A stretch of DNA of 64,000 nucleotides. Source: JAHBVH01 sp034432375 (GTDB lineage Bacteria > Chloroflexota > Anaerolineae > Caldilineales > Caldilineaceae). Made by a program: the position numbers and the translations under genes. The stretch lies in contig DAOUCA010000181.1 in assembly GCA_034432375.1 (NCBI GenBank), positions 62,001 through 126,000 on the forward strand, written 5' to 3'. Positions within the stretch are counted from its first letter, which is position 1; every line of letters begins with the position of its first letter. The notes below the pieces were generated by a model. The model was given only the letters and a program-made list of their open reading frames with translations. It did not search any database and had not been told where the DNA came from. Positions 42,858 to 51,297 of this stretch are shown here, one piece after another.

Positions 42858-42950
42858 ATTCTCTGTGTTCTCTGTGTTCTCTGTGTTCTCTGTGTTCTCT
42901 GTGTTCTCTGTGTTCTCTGTGTTCTCTGTGTTCTCTGTGTTCTCTGTGGC
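42858..42950. repeat. TTCTCTGTG 9-bp tandem array
   Basis: About ten units of TTCTCTGTG, inverted relative to the CACAGAGAG array at 20064-20147. It creates an artificial reading frame of repeated Phe-Ser-Val joined to the next gene; the real gene start is the ATG at 42991. Confidence 0.88.
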
Positions 42951-42990
42951 AAAAAATACACCCTACCCAATTTATAGGAGCGAACCGACC

Positions 42991-43863
42991 ATGCGTATTA
43001 TTGATGCCCACAACCACCCCGACTGGCATCGCCACGATCTCCAGAAGTTTTTGGCCAATATGGCGCAGTACAACATTGAAAAGACCTGGCTGCTGTCATG
43101 GGAAGCCCCCGCCACTGAATATGACCCCGCCTACAATACCGTTTCTATGGTGGCCGACAATGGCTATCCGATTCCTTTCTCGCGTTGTCTGGCCTATAAA
43201 CAGCAGGCTCCCGACAAATTTGTGCTCTGCTATGGGCCAGACCCGCGCCGCCCCGATGCGATTGATCAACTTGAAGCGGCAATGGCGGTGCATGGTGTAA
43301 AGGTCTATGGCGAGTTAAAGCTGCGCATGATGTACGATGATCTCGATGCGCAGCGGCTCTTCCGTTTCTGTGGCGAGAAAAAGCTGCCGATTACGATTCA
43401 TCTCGACTACGAATTTGATTCAGGCCGCAAATATCCGCGCCCCAATTGGTGGTATGGCGGTGGCATCGAGCCCTTTGAGCGCGCCGTGCGAGCCTGCCCG
43501 GGTGCAACCTTTATTGGCCACGCCCCCGGCTTTTGGGCGCACATTTCCGGCGACGATCAGTACAACAAGGTGCCCTATCCCAAGGGCGATGTGCAGCCGG
43601 GAGGTAAAGTGCCGCAGATGTTGCGCGACTACCCCAATCTCATGGCCGATCTCTCGGCTGGTTCGGCGTTAACAGCGCTGAGTCGTGACACCGAGTTCGC
43701 CAAAGATTTTCTGATCGAGTTTCAGGATCGGCTACTCTACGGCCGTGACTACTTTGATAATCGGCTTCAGGACTTTCTCAACGGTCTCGAATTGCCGGAA
43801 ACGGTGCTGACCAAGATCTACGCCGAAAATGCGCTGCGTCTGGTGCCGGATGAAGTTGCGTAG
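42991..43863 (+). CDS. Amidohydrolase-2 family metal-dependent hydrolase
   Basis: TAGGAG precedes the ATG at 42991; 290 residues. The N-terminal strand 'MRIIDAHNHPDWH' gives the first metal motif (H-x-H), followed by 'TIHLDYEF', 'ATFIGHAPGFWAH' and a C-terminal 'LLYGRDYFDNR' with the conserved Asp. These proteins are TIM-barrel hydrolases or decarboxylases of small acids. Context, between two aminotransferase-like genes and a D-aminopeptidase, suggests a catabolic role. It lacks a signal peptide. Confidence 0.8.
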   Translation: MRIIDAHNHPDWHRHDLQKFLANMAQYNIEKTWLLSWEAPATEYDPAYNTVSMVADNGYPIPFSRCLAYKQQAPDKFVLCYGPDPRRPDAIDQLEAAMAVHGVKVYGELKLRMMYDDLDAQRLFRFCGEKKLPITIHLDYEFDSGRKYPRPNWWYGGGIEPFERAVRACPGATFIGHAPGFWAHISGDDQYNKVPYPKGDVQPGGKVPQMLRDYPNLMADLSAGSALTALSRDTEFAKDFLIEFQDRLLYGRDYFDNRLQDFLNGLELPETVLTKIYAENALRLVPDEVA

Positions 43864-43903
43864 TAAACTCAATAGTTCACGATTTCAAGCCAAGATGCGG
43901 TTT

Positions 43904-43967
43904 GTCATTCCTGCGGAGGCAGGAATCTACTCTAGCACGCACGGATTCCTGCCTGCGCAGGAATGAC
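43904..43967. repeat. GTCATTCCTGCGGAGGCAGGAAT dispersed palindrome, copy 2
   Basis: Inverted arms GTCATTCCTGCGGAGGCAGG and CCTGCCTGCGCAGGAATGAC match the element at 17610-17674. No coding capacity. Confidence 0.75.
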
Positions 43968-44107
43968 AATAATCAGAGAATCGTGATCTACTGAAACTTT
44001 TAATCCATCATGAAATGCGGTCGGGTGCCAATACTTAAGAAAACTTAGCGGGCTTTGCGCCTTTGCGAGAAATTTTGCGCTGGCTTATCCAGATTAGGAG
44101 CGAACCG

Positions 44108-44902
44108 ATGAAAGTCTTTATGGTGACTGATATGGAAGGGGTGGCGGGGGTCGTCTCCTTTACCCAGCAATCCTATCCGGACGGCAAATATTATGAAGAG
44201 GCCAAAAAATTAGAGACAGCCGAAGTGAACGCCGCGGTTGACGGTCTGCTGGAGGCGGGCATCGAGGAGATCCTGGTCTGGGATGGCCACGGTGCCGGCG
44301 GGATCAGCTTTGTCGATCTGCACCCGGCGGCCAAGTTGTTGCATGGTCGTCCATCGCCGCCCTGGTCGCGGCTCAACGCGGTGATTGCGCAATACGATGT
44401 CGTGGTGATGATCGGTCAGCATGCCCGTGCCGGCGTTGCCACCGGCAATCAGAATCATACCCAAAGCAGCCAGACCATTGACTACTACAAACTCAATGGC
44501 AAAGCGATTGGCGAAATTGGCCAGATCGCGCTCTACTTTGGCTCGTTTGGTCTGCCCCTGATCTTTCTCAGCGGTGAGGAAGATGCCTGCCATGAGGCTG
44601 CCGACCTGGTGGAGGGAATTACCACCGTTGCGGTCAAACAGGGGTTAGGGCGTGGTTCGGCGATTTCGCTCTCGGCACAAGAGGCGCGGCGGCGCATCCA
44701 GGTTGGGATCAAAGCGGCGATTGAGCAGCAGCGTGCCGAGCCCATCGCGCCCTTGGTTTGGCCGGGGCCCTACGTGCTGGAAAAGCGCTACTTCCACACC
44801 GATGTGACCGATGGTGTGGCGGCGCAACCGGGCGTCGAGCGGATCGACAGCCAAACGGTTCGCCTGCAAAGTGAGAACATTCGTGATATTATTTATCGCT
44901 AG
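44108..44902 (+). CDS. dppA: M55-family D-aminopeptidase, DppA-like
   Basis: TAGGAG sits 8 nt before the ATG at 44108, giving 264 residues. The M55 zinc and active-site motifs are present: 'MVTDMEGVAGVV' (5-16), 'VWDGHGAGG', 'MIGQHARAGVATG', and 'NGKAIGEIGQIAL'. B. subtilis DppA removes D-amino acids such as D-Ala from peptides and is encoded with a dipeptide transporter. Here it follows a peptide ABC operon, so scavenging of wall-derived D-amino-acid peptides is likely. It is cytoplasmic (no signal peptide). Confidence 0.9.
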   Translation: MKVFMVTDMEGVAGVVSFTQQSYPDGKYYEEAKKLETAEVNAAVDGLLEAGIEEILVWDGHGAGGISFVDLHPAAKLLHGRPSPPWSRLNAVIAQYDVVVMIGQHARAGVATGNQNHTQSSQTIDYYKLNGKAIGEIGQIALYFGSFGLPLIFLSGEEDACHEAADLVEGITTVAVKQGLGRGSAISLSAQEARRRIQVGIKAAIEQQRAEPIAPLVWPGPYVLEKRYFHTDVTDGVAAQPGVERIDSQTVRLQSENIRDIIYR

Positions 44903-44907
44903 TACAG

Positions 44908-45022
44908 CGCGGCTTAGTGGGACAGTAAGACAGTGGGACAGTAAGACAGTGGGACAGTAAGACAGTGGGATAGTAAGACAGTACGACAGTAACCGTCTCA
45001 CCGTCTCACCGTCTCACTGCTT
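44908..45022. repeat. GTGGGACAGTAAGACA tandem array with inverted CCGTCTCA units
   Basis: Repeated GTGGGACAGTAAGACA-like units at 44917-44990 are followed by ACCGTCTC units (about 44993-45017), a partial inverse. The latter resembles the CTGTCCCA run at 6711-6750. There is no gene in it. Confidence 0.75.
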
Positions 45023-45091
45023 TACTCACGTGCCAGGACCTTTGGCTAGTTAGACAATCCAATCATTGATGGAAAGAAGTAGGAAAACCTT

Positions 45092-46426
45092 ATGGTCAAT
45101 CAGCAACCGTTGGCACTCTTTGGCGGATCACCAGCCGTCGATGCGACGAACAACGATATTTTTCACTGGCCAATTGTCACTGCGGAGGATGAGGCCGCGG
45201 TGCTCGACGTGCTGCGGCGTGGGGCAATGTCCGGGCTGGAGATCACCAAACAATTTGAAGAGGAGTTCGCGGCATGGCAAGGGCTTACCTATGCCTTGGC
45301 GCACAACACTGGCACGGCGGCGCTGCATGGCGCAATGTTTGGCTGTGAAATTGGCGTTGGCGACGAGATTATCGCACCTAGCCTTACCTATTGGGCGTCG
45401 GTGCTCCAGGTCTTTTCGCTGGGCGCGACCGTTGTCTTTGCCGACATTATCCCCGATACGCTCTGCATCGATCCAACCGACATTGAGCATCGGATCACGC
45501 CGCGTACCAAGGCGATCATGGTGGTCCACTACCTAGGGCATCCGGCCGACATGGCACCGATCATGGCGATCGCCCGTCGCCACAATCTCAAAGTGATCGA
45601 GGATGTTTCCCATGCGCAAGGGGGTCTCTATCGAGGGCAAAAGCTGGGCACCTTTGGTGATGTGGCCGCGATGTCGCTGATGAGTGGCAAATCTTTGGCG
45701 GTGGGCGAAGGGGGCATCTTGGCGACCAATGATCGCAAGATCTATGAGCGAGCGATCGCTTTTGGTCACTACGCCCGCTACAACGACACGATTGCCGACC
45801 CCGAATTGCTGCCCTATCGGGGCTTGCCCATGGGTGGCTATAAGTATCGTATGCACCAAATGAGCTCTGCCGTGGGGCGTGTGCAGTTGAAATATTACGA
45901 TGAGCGCTGCGCCGAAATTCGCAAGGCGATGAATTACTTCTGGGATCTGCTGGCGGATCTACCCGGTTTGCAGGCCCATCGCACCCCCACGGTAACCCCA
46001 GAGAACAACATGGCCGGCTGGTATGCGCCTCATGGTCTATACAAACCAGCCGAGTTGGGTGGCCTCTCCGTCACCCGCTTTGCGCAAGCCGTGCGCGCGG
46101 AAGGCTCAGAATGTTCGCCGGGGGTAAACAAGCCGTTGCATCTACATCCGCTGCTCAACACTTGTGATGTCTATGGCCATGACCGCCCCACACGTATCGC
46201 CTTTAGCGACCGCGATCTACGCCAACCGCCGGGCACGCTTCCCAAGAGCGAAGCAATGGGCAAGCTCACCTACAGCATTCCCTGGTTCAAACATTATGAG
46301 CCGGCGATTATCGAGCAGCACGCCCAAGCCTTTCGCAAGGCCGCCGAAAACGCACCCGCCTTGTTGGCCGATGATCCAGGGGATCCGGCCGATTTGGGGG
46401 GCTGGCATTTCTTTCAACATCGCTAA
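45092..46426 (+). CDS. DegT/DnrJ/EryC1-family PLP aminotransferase
   Basis: AGGAAAACCTT precedes the ATG; 444 residues. PLP motifs: 'HNTGTAALHGAMFG', 'KVIEDVSHAQGGLYRGQKLG' with Asp, and the Lys in 'SLMSGKSLAVGEGG'. The C-terminal region with 'NKPLHLHPLLNTCDVYG' is longer than that of the 41437 homologue. It probably transaminates a keto-sugar or similar compound. It ends the plus-strand gene run that begins with the peptide transporter. The substrate is not deducible. Confidence 0.88.
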   Translation: MVNQQPLALFGGSPAVDATNNDIFHWPIVTAEDEAAVLDVLRRGAMSGLEITKQFEEEFAAWQGLTYALAHNTGTAALHGAMFGCEIGVGDEIIAPSLTYWASVLQVFSLGATVVFADIIPDTLCIDPTDIEHRITPRTKAIMVVHYLGHPADMAPIMAIARRHNLKVIEDVSHAQGGLYRGQKLGTFGDVAAMSLMSGKSLAVGEGGILATNDRKIYERAIAFGHYARYNDTIADPELLPYRGLPMGGYKYRMHQMSSAVGRVQLKYYDERCAEIRKAMNYFWDLLADLPGLQAHRTPTVTPENNMAGWYAPHGLYKPAELGGLSVTRFAQAVRAEGSECSPGVNKPLHLHPLLNTCDVYGHDRPTRIAFSDRDLRQPPGTLPKSEAMGKLTYSIPWFKHYEPAIIEQHAQAFRKAAENAPALLADDPGDPADLGGWHFFQHR

Positions 46427-46527
46427 GCGTTACTATTCCATCAGGCAACATGTTGTGGTGGAACCAATAGCGATGAAAAGTTTTCGCCACGGATAAACAC
46501 AGGTGAACAGAGATAATTTAGAGTTAT

Positions 46528-48168
46528 TTAACGCATTGTAATGGGTAGAAAGAGGTGAAAATTAAGGGCATCAAGGTTACCAATGGGCTCGATGGGCTCG
46601 ATGGGTTCGATTGGCTCCGTTGGCGCTATGCCATCGATTGGTGGCACGACAAGCGCCGTATTGGCCCCATAGACCTGTAACTCCGCTGGGGCGGTGAAGC
46701 TGCCATCCGCTTTAATGAAACGGGCCCAAATCCCGCGGCTACGGTGATAGCCTCCCAAGACCGACCACTCAACTTCCTGCGAAACGGGCATCGATTCGGT
46801 AAAGATTGAAATGGTGTCGAGATAGATGTCGCTTTCGGCGGTATGTTGAAAATCAAAGGTGAGATAGGGGTCTTTATCGCTGCTATTGAATTGAAAGGGT
46901 AGCGCAAATTCCTGATAGGCACCGGCTTTGATAAAATCGGTGCCCTTGAGAACAATCGGGCCGTACGTTTGGCCACCGCCGTCAATCGAAATTTCTAAGA
47001 GGGTATTTAGCGAGTCAAGCTTGCTCGCTTTGATGCGAAAATAGGCGACTAAGGGGACATCTTTGTGAAAGGAAGTAGTCCAATAGCGCACATGCCCTGC
47101 GTTGTTGCCGGCGTTCATCAGGTAGGCACTTTGGCCAATCGCATCGGCGTCTGTCACCGTATGACCGATTTTATTCGTGTCTTGAAAGGTCGTATCGGTG
47201 TTGTCGCCCTGCCAATTGAGACTCAATTGGACCTGTGGCCAGCCGGTGCGATCGAGACTGTCAATTGCAATGCGTTGACGGAAGCTGCAAGCCTGTTGTA
47301 GATTAAGATCCCCTGTTGGGATCGTTGCGCCCAAATAGATACTGTCGTAGACAGTAACAGTGCGGCCTTGTGCATCACGAGTTTTTACGTAAACCGAACG
47401 CCAGCCTTCGCCTTCAAGCAGTTGCCAGCTTTTCTCGCTGACATAGGGTTCCCACTGCGCATTAGTAAAATCAGGATCATTGGCAATCATCATGTCGACA
47501 GCTGGGCCCATGCCCCGTAGACCTTCTCCAACCGCAGGATCGTAGATATAGAGAGTAACGGTTTTTTCGGTCGTTGACGGGGATTCGTTGTCAATAATGA
47601 CGGGCGCATAGGTGGGATCAAAGCTGAAATCTTGGGTAATATACCCCTTGCCCGATTCCGGTTGGCGGTAGTAGCCGACGCCAGTTTCACGATACTCTTT
47701 CTGCAACATATTGGCACGGTGGTTGTCACTCGTCATCCAGCCGGTGATTGCAAATTCTGGTTCGGTTAGACCACAGATGACATTTTCGCCCCAGGAGTTA
47801 AGGTTGCGATAGCCAAAGGCGAGAAAGCGATCGCCAGGGGAACGCTTTTGCGAATCGCTGTGACCACAAGCGCTTTCACCGCCACGGCCAATAATCGAAT
47901 CTTCAGAAAACCAACGTGCTGCCAGAGTGAGCTCACGATTCCACCGTAGTGGTGCTAACCCATTTTCGCGGCGTTTGAGATTGGTCAGATAGACGATTTG
48001 TAATTCCTTAAGGAAAAGCTCAGGGGTCTGTTCGGCAGGTTCTGCTTGTTGTGGCAACGGAGCGGCGATGGCATTTGCTGTAAATTTTAATGACTGTGGT
48101 CGTGCAAAATTGAAAAGTGGAGAGAAAAGAATCAGTCCAATAACGATCGATTGTAAAAGGTTACGCAT
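46528..48168 (-). CDS. Secreted CAP/SCP-domain protein with C-terminal beta module
   Basis: GGGAG lies 6 nt before the ATG at 48168; 546 residues. A signal peptide (1-36) precedes a CAP (SCP/PR1) domain at about 52-190 with 'CGHSDSQKRSPGDRF' (His103), 'SWGENVICG' (Glu128) and 'WMTSDNHRANML' (His150), the usual cavity residues. The following 300 residues are beta-rich ('WPQVQLSLNWQGDNTDTTF'), perhaps a carbohydrate-binding sandwich. A short 'PTEPIEPIEPIEPIG' run near the end comes from a 9-bp DNA repeat. The protein ends 'FHLFLPITMR', a C-terminal Phe-Leu-Pro motif common in Chloroflexota exported proteins. The role is unknown; CAP proteins often bind lipids or act at the envelope. Confidence 0.85.
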   Translation of the reverse strand: MRNLLQSIVIGLILFSPLFNFARPQSLKFTANAIAAPLPQQAEPAEQTPELFLKELQIVYLTNLKRRENGLAPLRWNRELTLAARWFSEDSIIGRGGESACGHSDSQKRSPGDRFLAFGYRNLNSWGENVICGLTEPEFAITGWMTSDNHRANMLQKEYRETGVGYYRQPESGKGYITQDFSFDPTYAPVIIDNESPSTTEKTVTLYIYDPAVGEGLRGMGPAVDMMIANDPDFTNAQWEPYVSEKSWQLLEGEGWRSVYVKTRDAQGRTVTVYDSIYLGATIPTGDLNLQQACSFRQRIAIDSLDRTGWPQVQLSLNWQGDNTDTTFQDTNKIGHTVTDADAIGQSAYLMNAGNNAGHVRYWTTSFHKDVPLVAYFRIKASKLDSLNTLLEISIDGGGQTYGPIVLKGTDFIKAGAYQEFALPFQFNSSDKDPYLTFDFQHTAESDIYLDTISIFTESMPVSQEVEWSVLGGYHRSRGIWARFIKADGSFTAPAELQVYGANTALVVPPIDGIAPTEPIEPIEPIEPIGNLDALNFHLFLPITMR

Positions 48169-48782
48169 TACTGCTCCCACAAGTATCAATGCCCATCATG
48201 ATAGTTCAAATAGAAAGGTTTATTGGTCCACCTGTGTACAGGATTATGGCAGACAACAACGGCTGTATAAAGCGTCAGGCTTATCCTGTCGGCTGCCAAA
48301 TTTGCTCCGCGAAAACCTAAATAGCTCGCTATTTTGTCAGAATTGACGCGCACTATCGGCGCAGAACTATCGGAGCAATTATCGCTTTAATGACACTTCT
48401 TTGTGTTGGAAATGGGAAACGATAGGTGACTTACCACAGGTGAATCGTTAACGGAAGATGGCGTGAATGATCGGTTTCGGTGTTGAATTTGCCGTAGGGC
48501 CATCAGTGATTTTCTAACGCTTCTACAAGCCACTCATTTAAAAGACGTACTTTTGTATTTATCTTTATACACAAAATGCTGTACGGCTATAAAGAGTTTA
48601 TTGTAAAAAGAATTTAGTTACCGTGGCTAATTATACTTAGACTAATGATTCCGTAAAGTTGTAGAGTAGCTAGTAGACTACATTCATACGCGTTTGTCAT
48701 GCGCAAAGAATACGCTAAACCTACGATTTTGAACATTATTCAAATCTACTTACTAATTCTTCAACGATGTAGGAGGCTTGAG
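48169..48782. other. AT-rich non-coding region upstream of the CAP gene
   Basis: About 600 bp with no convincing gene. A TTGAAC...TACTAA pair (about 48730-48757) could be a promoter towards the plus strand for the small frame at 48783. Confidence 0.5.
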
Positions 48783-48854
48783 ATGCATTGCCCTTGCCGC
48801 ATAAAGAGCGTCGGACAAGCTTTTTCTAGAGGATCGGATGTGCCCACAGGATGA
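48783..48854 (+). CDS. Possible 23-residue microprotein
   Basis: A perfect Shine-Dalgarno AGGAGG (48771-48776) is spaced 6 nt from an ATG opening a 23-residue frame: 'MHCPCRIKSVGQ' then 'AFSRGSDVPTG'. No homologue can be named. The Cys-Pro-Cys start is distinctive. The evidence is only the ribosome binding site and the otherwise empty 800-bp region; the RNA may also simply be untranslated. Confidence 0.3.
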   Translation: MHCPCRIKSVGQAFSRGSDVPTG

Positions 48855-48914
48855 GCGGATCGCGATGACAGGAGATCGTTAGCCGTTTGAGGAAAAATAA
48901 TCCTTCTAGTCTAT

Positions 48915-48954
48915 CGGCAAGTTCCGGCGGCAAGTTCCGGCAGCAAGTTCCGTT
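48915..48954. repeat. Three 13-bp GGCAAGTTCCGGC units
   Basis: Three tandem copies, the third degenerate, lie just downstream of the RNase Z gene. The unit length equals that of the 3784-3874 array, but the sequence differs. Confidence 0.7.
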
Positions 48955-48990
48955 AGCCCTGACTCTAGCGCTATTGATGTGTAGAAGTTA

Positions 48991-49935
48991 TTATCCAAAA
49001 GGTTGCAGCGTCGTACCCTTCTCTTTGTGGATCGTTAGATGATCTAAATCATTGGCAATGATGGTGGCTGGAAAGATCGCTTGTGCCTCGTCCAATAGTT
49101 CCCTGCTGCGATAGCGGCGGCTAACATGATGCAGTACGAGCTGTTTGACGCCTGCCTTTGTTGCCAGCCGTGCCGCCGCTTTGGCTGTCAGGTGACCATG
49201 CTGCCGCGCCAGCTCTTTATCACGATCGAGGTAGGTCGCTTCAATGGCTAACAAATCAGCACCAGCGACAAATTTGTGTAGAGGCCCCGTATGGCTAACA
49301 TCACCAATAAAACAGAGCTTGCAGCCACGTTGCGCTTCCCCAAGTACGTCATGGGGCTGAATCGTCCTCCCATTGGCAAGGGTGATAGCAATGCCGTTGG
49401 CTAGATCGCGCCGAACTGGTCCATTCGGAATTCCTAACGCTTCGGCTTTTTCGACTAGGAAAGGACGGCGCGCCTTCTCTTCAAAGGCAAAGCCAAAACA
49501 GCCGCTCCCGCGATGTTGAACAGGGAACGCGCTGAGGGTAAAGTTTTTGCCCTCGAAGATCGGGCCGGCCTCAATCTGGTTGAGGGAAACACCAACATTC
49601 GGAATCTGACCATTGCCAAAAACCACTTCGAGCAAGAGGTGAACCCGTTCGAGCGTGGACTCACCCCCATAAATATGCAACTCCTCCAATGCTTCCCAAC
49701 GTCCCAATGTGCTTGCCAGCCCACCCAATCCCAAAATGTGATCCAAATGGCCATGAGTGAGGAGGATTTTGTCCAGCCGGCGAAAGCCAAGGCCACTCCG
49801 CAACAGTTGACGTTGGCTGCCTTCTCCGCAGTCGATCATAAAACGATGTTCATTGACCATCACCACTGCGGATGAAAGACCACGTTGGATGGAGGGCGCA
49901 GAGGCTGAGGTGCCGAGAAAGACAAGTTCAAACAA
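48991..49935 (-). CDS. rnz: Ribonuclease Z
   Basis: A TTG at 49935 preceded by AAAGGA gives the standard family start 'FELVFLGTSASAPSIQRGLS' and 314 residues; a TTG at 49974 is less likely. The metallo-beta-lactamase motif 'LLTHGHLDHILGLGGL' (about 60-75) and the later 'FIGDVSHT', 'IEATYLDRD' and 'GHLTAKAAARLATKAGVKQL' (histidine motif) are those of tRNase Z. It matures tRNA 3' ends by endonucleolytic cleavage. The gene stands alone on the minus strand. Confidence 0.93.
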   Translation of the reverse strand: MFELVFLGTSASAPSIQRGLSSAVVMVNEHRFMIDCGEGSQRQLLRSGLGFRRLDKILLTHGHLDHILGLGGLASTLGRWEALEELHIYGGESTLERVHLLLEVVFGNGQIPNVGVSLNQIEAGPIFEGKNFTLSAFPVQHRGSGCFGFAFEEKARRPFLVEKAEALGIPNGPVRRDLANGIAITLANGRTIQPHDVLGEAQRGCKLCFIGDVSHTGPLHKFVAGADLLAIEATYLDRDKELARQHGHLTAKAAARLATKAGVKQLVLHHVSRRYRSRELLDEAQAIFPATIIANDLDHLTIHKEKGTTLQPFG

Positions 49936-50088
49936 CGGAAAATCCTTTGGTGGGTAGCGGGAAAAGGTAACCAAGTAACCAGGTAAATCAGTAAATCGCT
50001 TTGGGAATACGAGTCATGATCTAATGCGAACGGCTGCGAGGTCAGTTTACCGGAATCGGGGTGACTATGCAAGCCAGAGAAACAAAAA

Positions 50089-50117
50089 GCGCTTCGCCAA
50101 CAGGATTGGCAAAGCGC
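50089..50117 (-). terminator. Rho-independent terminator of the cysteine cluster
   Basis: On the minus strand GCGCTTTGCCAA-TCCTG-TTGGCGAAGCGC is followed by TTTTTG. It lies 23 bp after the cysteine synthase stop and has one bulge position. Confidence 0.9.
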
Positions 50118-50139
50118 GCGTGGGTTTAGGAGCAGTGGG

Positions 50140-51084
50140 TTAGTCAAAGATACCCAAGCTGATATATTTGCTGCCATCGTCGGGAAGAAGGGTTACAACG
50201 AGGCCGTCTGTCAACTCTTTTGCGAGCTGAATGGCACCGGCGACTGCCGCGCCCCCGCTGATACCGACAAAAAGCCCTGCTTCCTGTGCTAGTGCGCGTG
50301 TGCTTTGCCAGGCCGCTTCCGCATCCACGCGTAGATCCCGATCGAGTACCGTTGGATCGTAGATCCCAGGGGTGATTGCAGTCTCCAGGTACTTTAAACC
50401 TTCAATCACCGAAAGTTCATCGGCCGGCTGTACCGCGACCAGTTGGATTGCAGCGTTTTTGCTTTTGAGATAGCGACCGGTGCCCACAAAGGTGCCGGTT
50501 GTGCCAAGTCCTGCCACAAAATGGGTCAGCGAGCCATCGGTCTGCTGCCAGATCTCCGGGCCAGTTGTCGCATAGTGGGCTTGCCAATTGGCTGGATTAT
50601 TGTACTGATTGGCATAGAAATAGCGATCTGGCTCGCGCTGCACCAGATCGCGCACCAGCCGAATCGCTCCATCGGAGCCTTCGAGTGGGTCAGATTCGAT
50701 TAACGTTGCGCCATAGGCACGGACCAATGCTTTGCGCTCTGCACTAACATTGGCGGGCATCACCAGGTGGACGGGGAAGCCTTTCACCGCACCGATTAGT
50801 GCAAAGGCGATGCCGGTGTTCCCAGAACTGCTGTCAATTAAGATTTTGCTGGGACCAAGAGCCCCACTGCTCTCGGCTGCTTCCACAATTGCCAATGCGG
50901 CCCGCGCCTTGACCGAACCACCGGGATTGCACCATTCCGCTTTGGCAAAGAGCGCCACCCCAGCCCCCACCCCGCGCCGGCGGGCAAAGTCACTGAGATC
51001 GAGCAACGGCGTGTTACCGATCTGATCCAAAATTGTTCCTGTCAATGTGCGTGACGGGCGATCAATGCTGAGCATGGATTGCAT
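50140..51084 (-). CDS. cysM: Cysteine synthase of the CysM/CysK family
   Basis: The ATG at 51084 gives 314 residues; the open frame extends into repeats upstream. Family motifs: 'GNTPLLDLS' (about 20-28), PLP Lys in 'NPGGSVKARAAL', 'SSSGNTGIAFALIG' and 'AGLGTTGTFVGTGRYL'. It makes cysteine by replacing a leaving group on serine with sulfide or a protein thiocarboxylate. Because carrier protein, MoeZ and JAMM genes are clustered, I favour the O-phosphoserine/CysO-dependent CysM branch; distinction from ordinary O-acetylserine CysK needs the substrate-site residues. Confidence 0.9.
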   Translation of the reverse strand: MQSMLSIDRPSRTLTGTILDQIGNTPLLDLSDFARRRGVGAGVALFAKAEWCNPGGSVKARAALAIVEAAESSGALGPSKILIDSSSGNTGIAFALIGAVKGFPVHLVMPANVSAERKALVRAYGATLIESDPLEGSDGAIRLVRDLVQREPDRYFYANQYNNPANWQAHYATTGPEIWQQTDGSLTHFVAGLGTTGTFVGTGRYLKSKNAAIQLVAVQPADELSVIEGLKYLETAITPGIYDPTVLDRDLRVDAEAAWQSTRALAQEAGLFVGISGGAAVAGAIQLAKELTDGLVVTLLPDDGSKYISLGIFD

Positions 51085-51155
51085 CTTGCTACTCTTTCTC
51101 CCACAGGCCATCGCAGCGGCAGCGTATTGGCAATTAAGCAAACAATCGAGAAACA

Positions 51156-51208
51156 GAGGCTGAGCTTGTCGAAACCAGCGTCGCTTCGGCTTCGACAAGC
51201 TCAGCCTC
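51156..51208. repeat. GAGGCTGAGCTTGTCGAAACC palindromic dispersed repeat
   Basis: GAGGCTGAGCTTGTCGAAAC and its inverted GGCTTCGACAAGCTCAGCCTC form a 53-bp hairpin between moeZ and cysM. It shares its core with the elements at 6461-6658, 9175-9235 and 54056-54140. Confidence 0.8.
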
Positions 51209-51297
51209 CGCTTGTTTGCCTGTTTATTTTGTTTACCCGCTATAGCCTGCTGCTGCAATGGCGCTAATAACCAAGGCAAACTTGGTCGTATCAATGC

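Noticed and set aside
42865..42990. Phe-Ser-Val repeat extension of the amidohydrolase
   Set aside because: It is translation of a 9-bp tandem array; the ATG at 42991 has TAGGAG and begins the conserved domain.
48169..48990. tRNA or other structured RNA gene in the long AT-rich gap
   Set aside because: No T-loop (GGTTCRAATCC-like) signature and no cloverleaf pairing was found.
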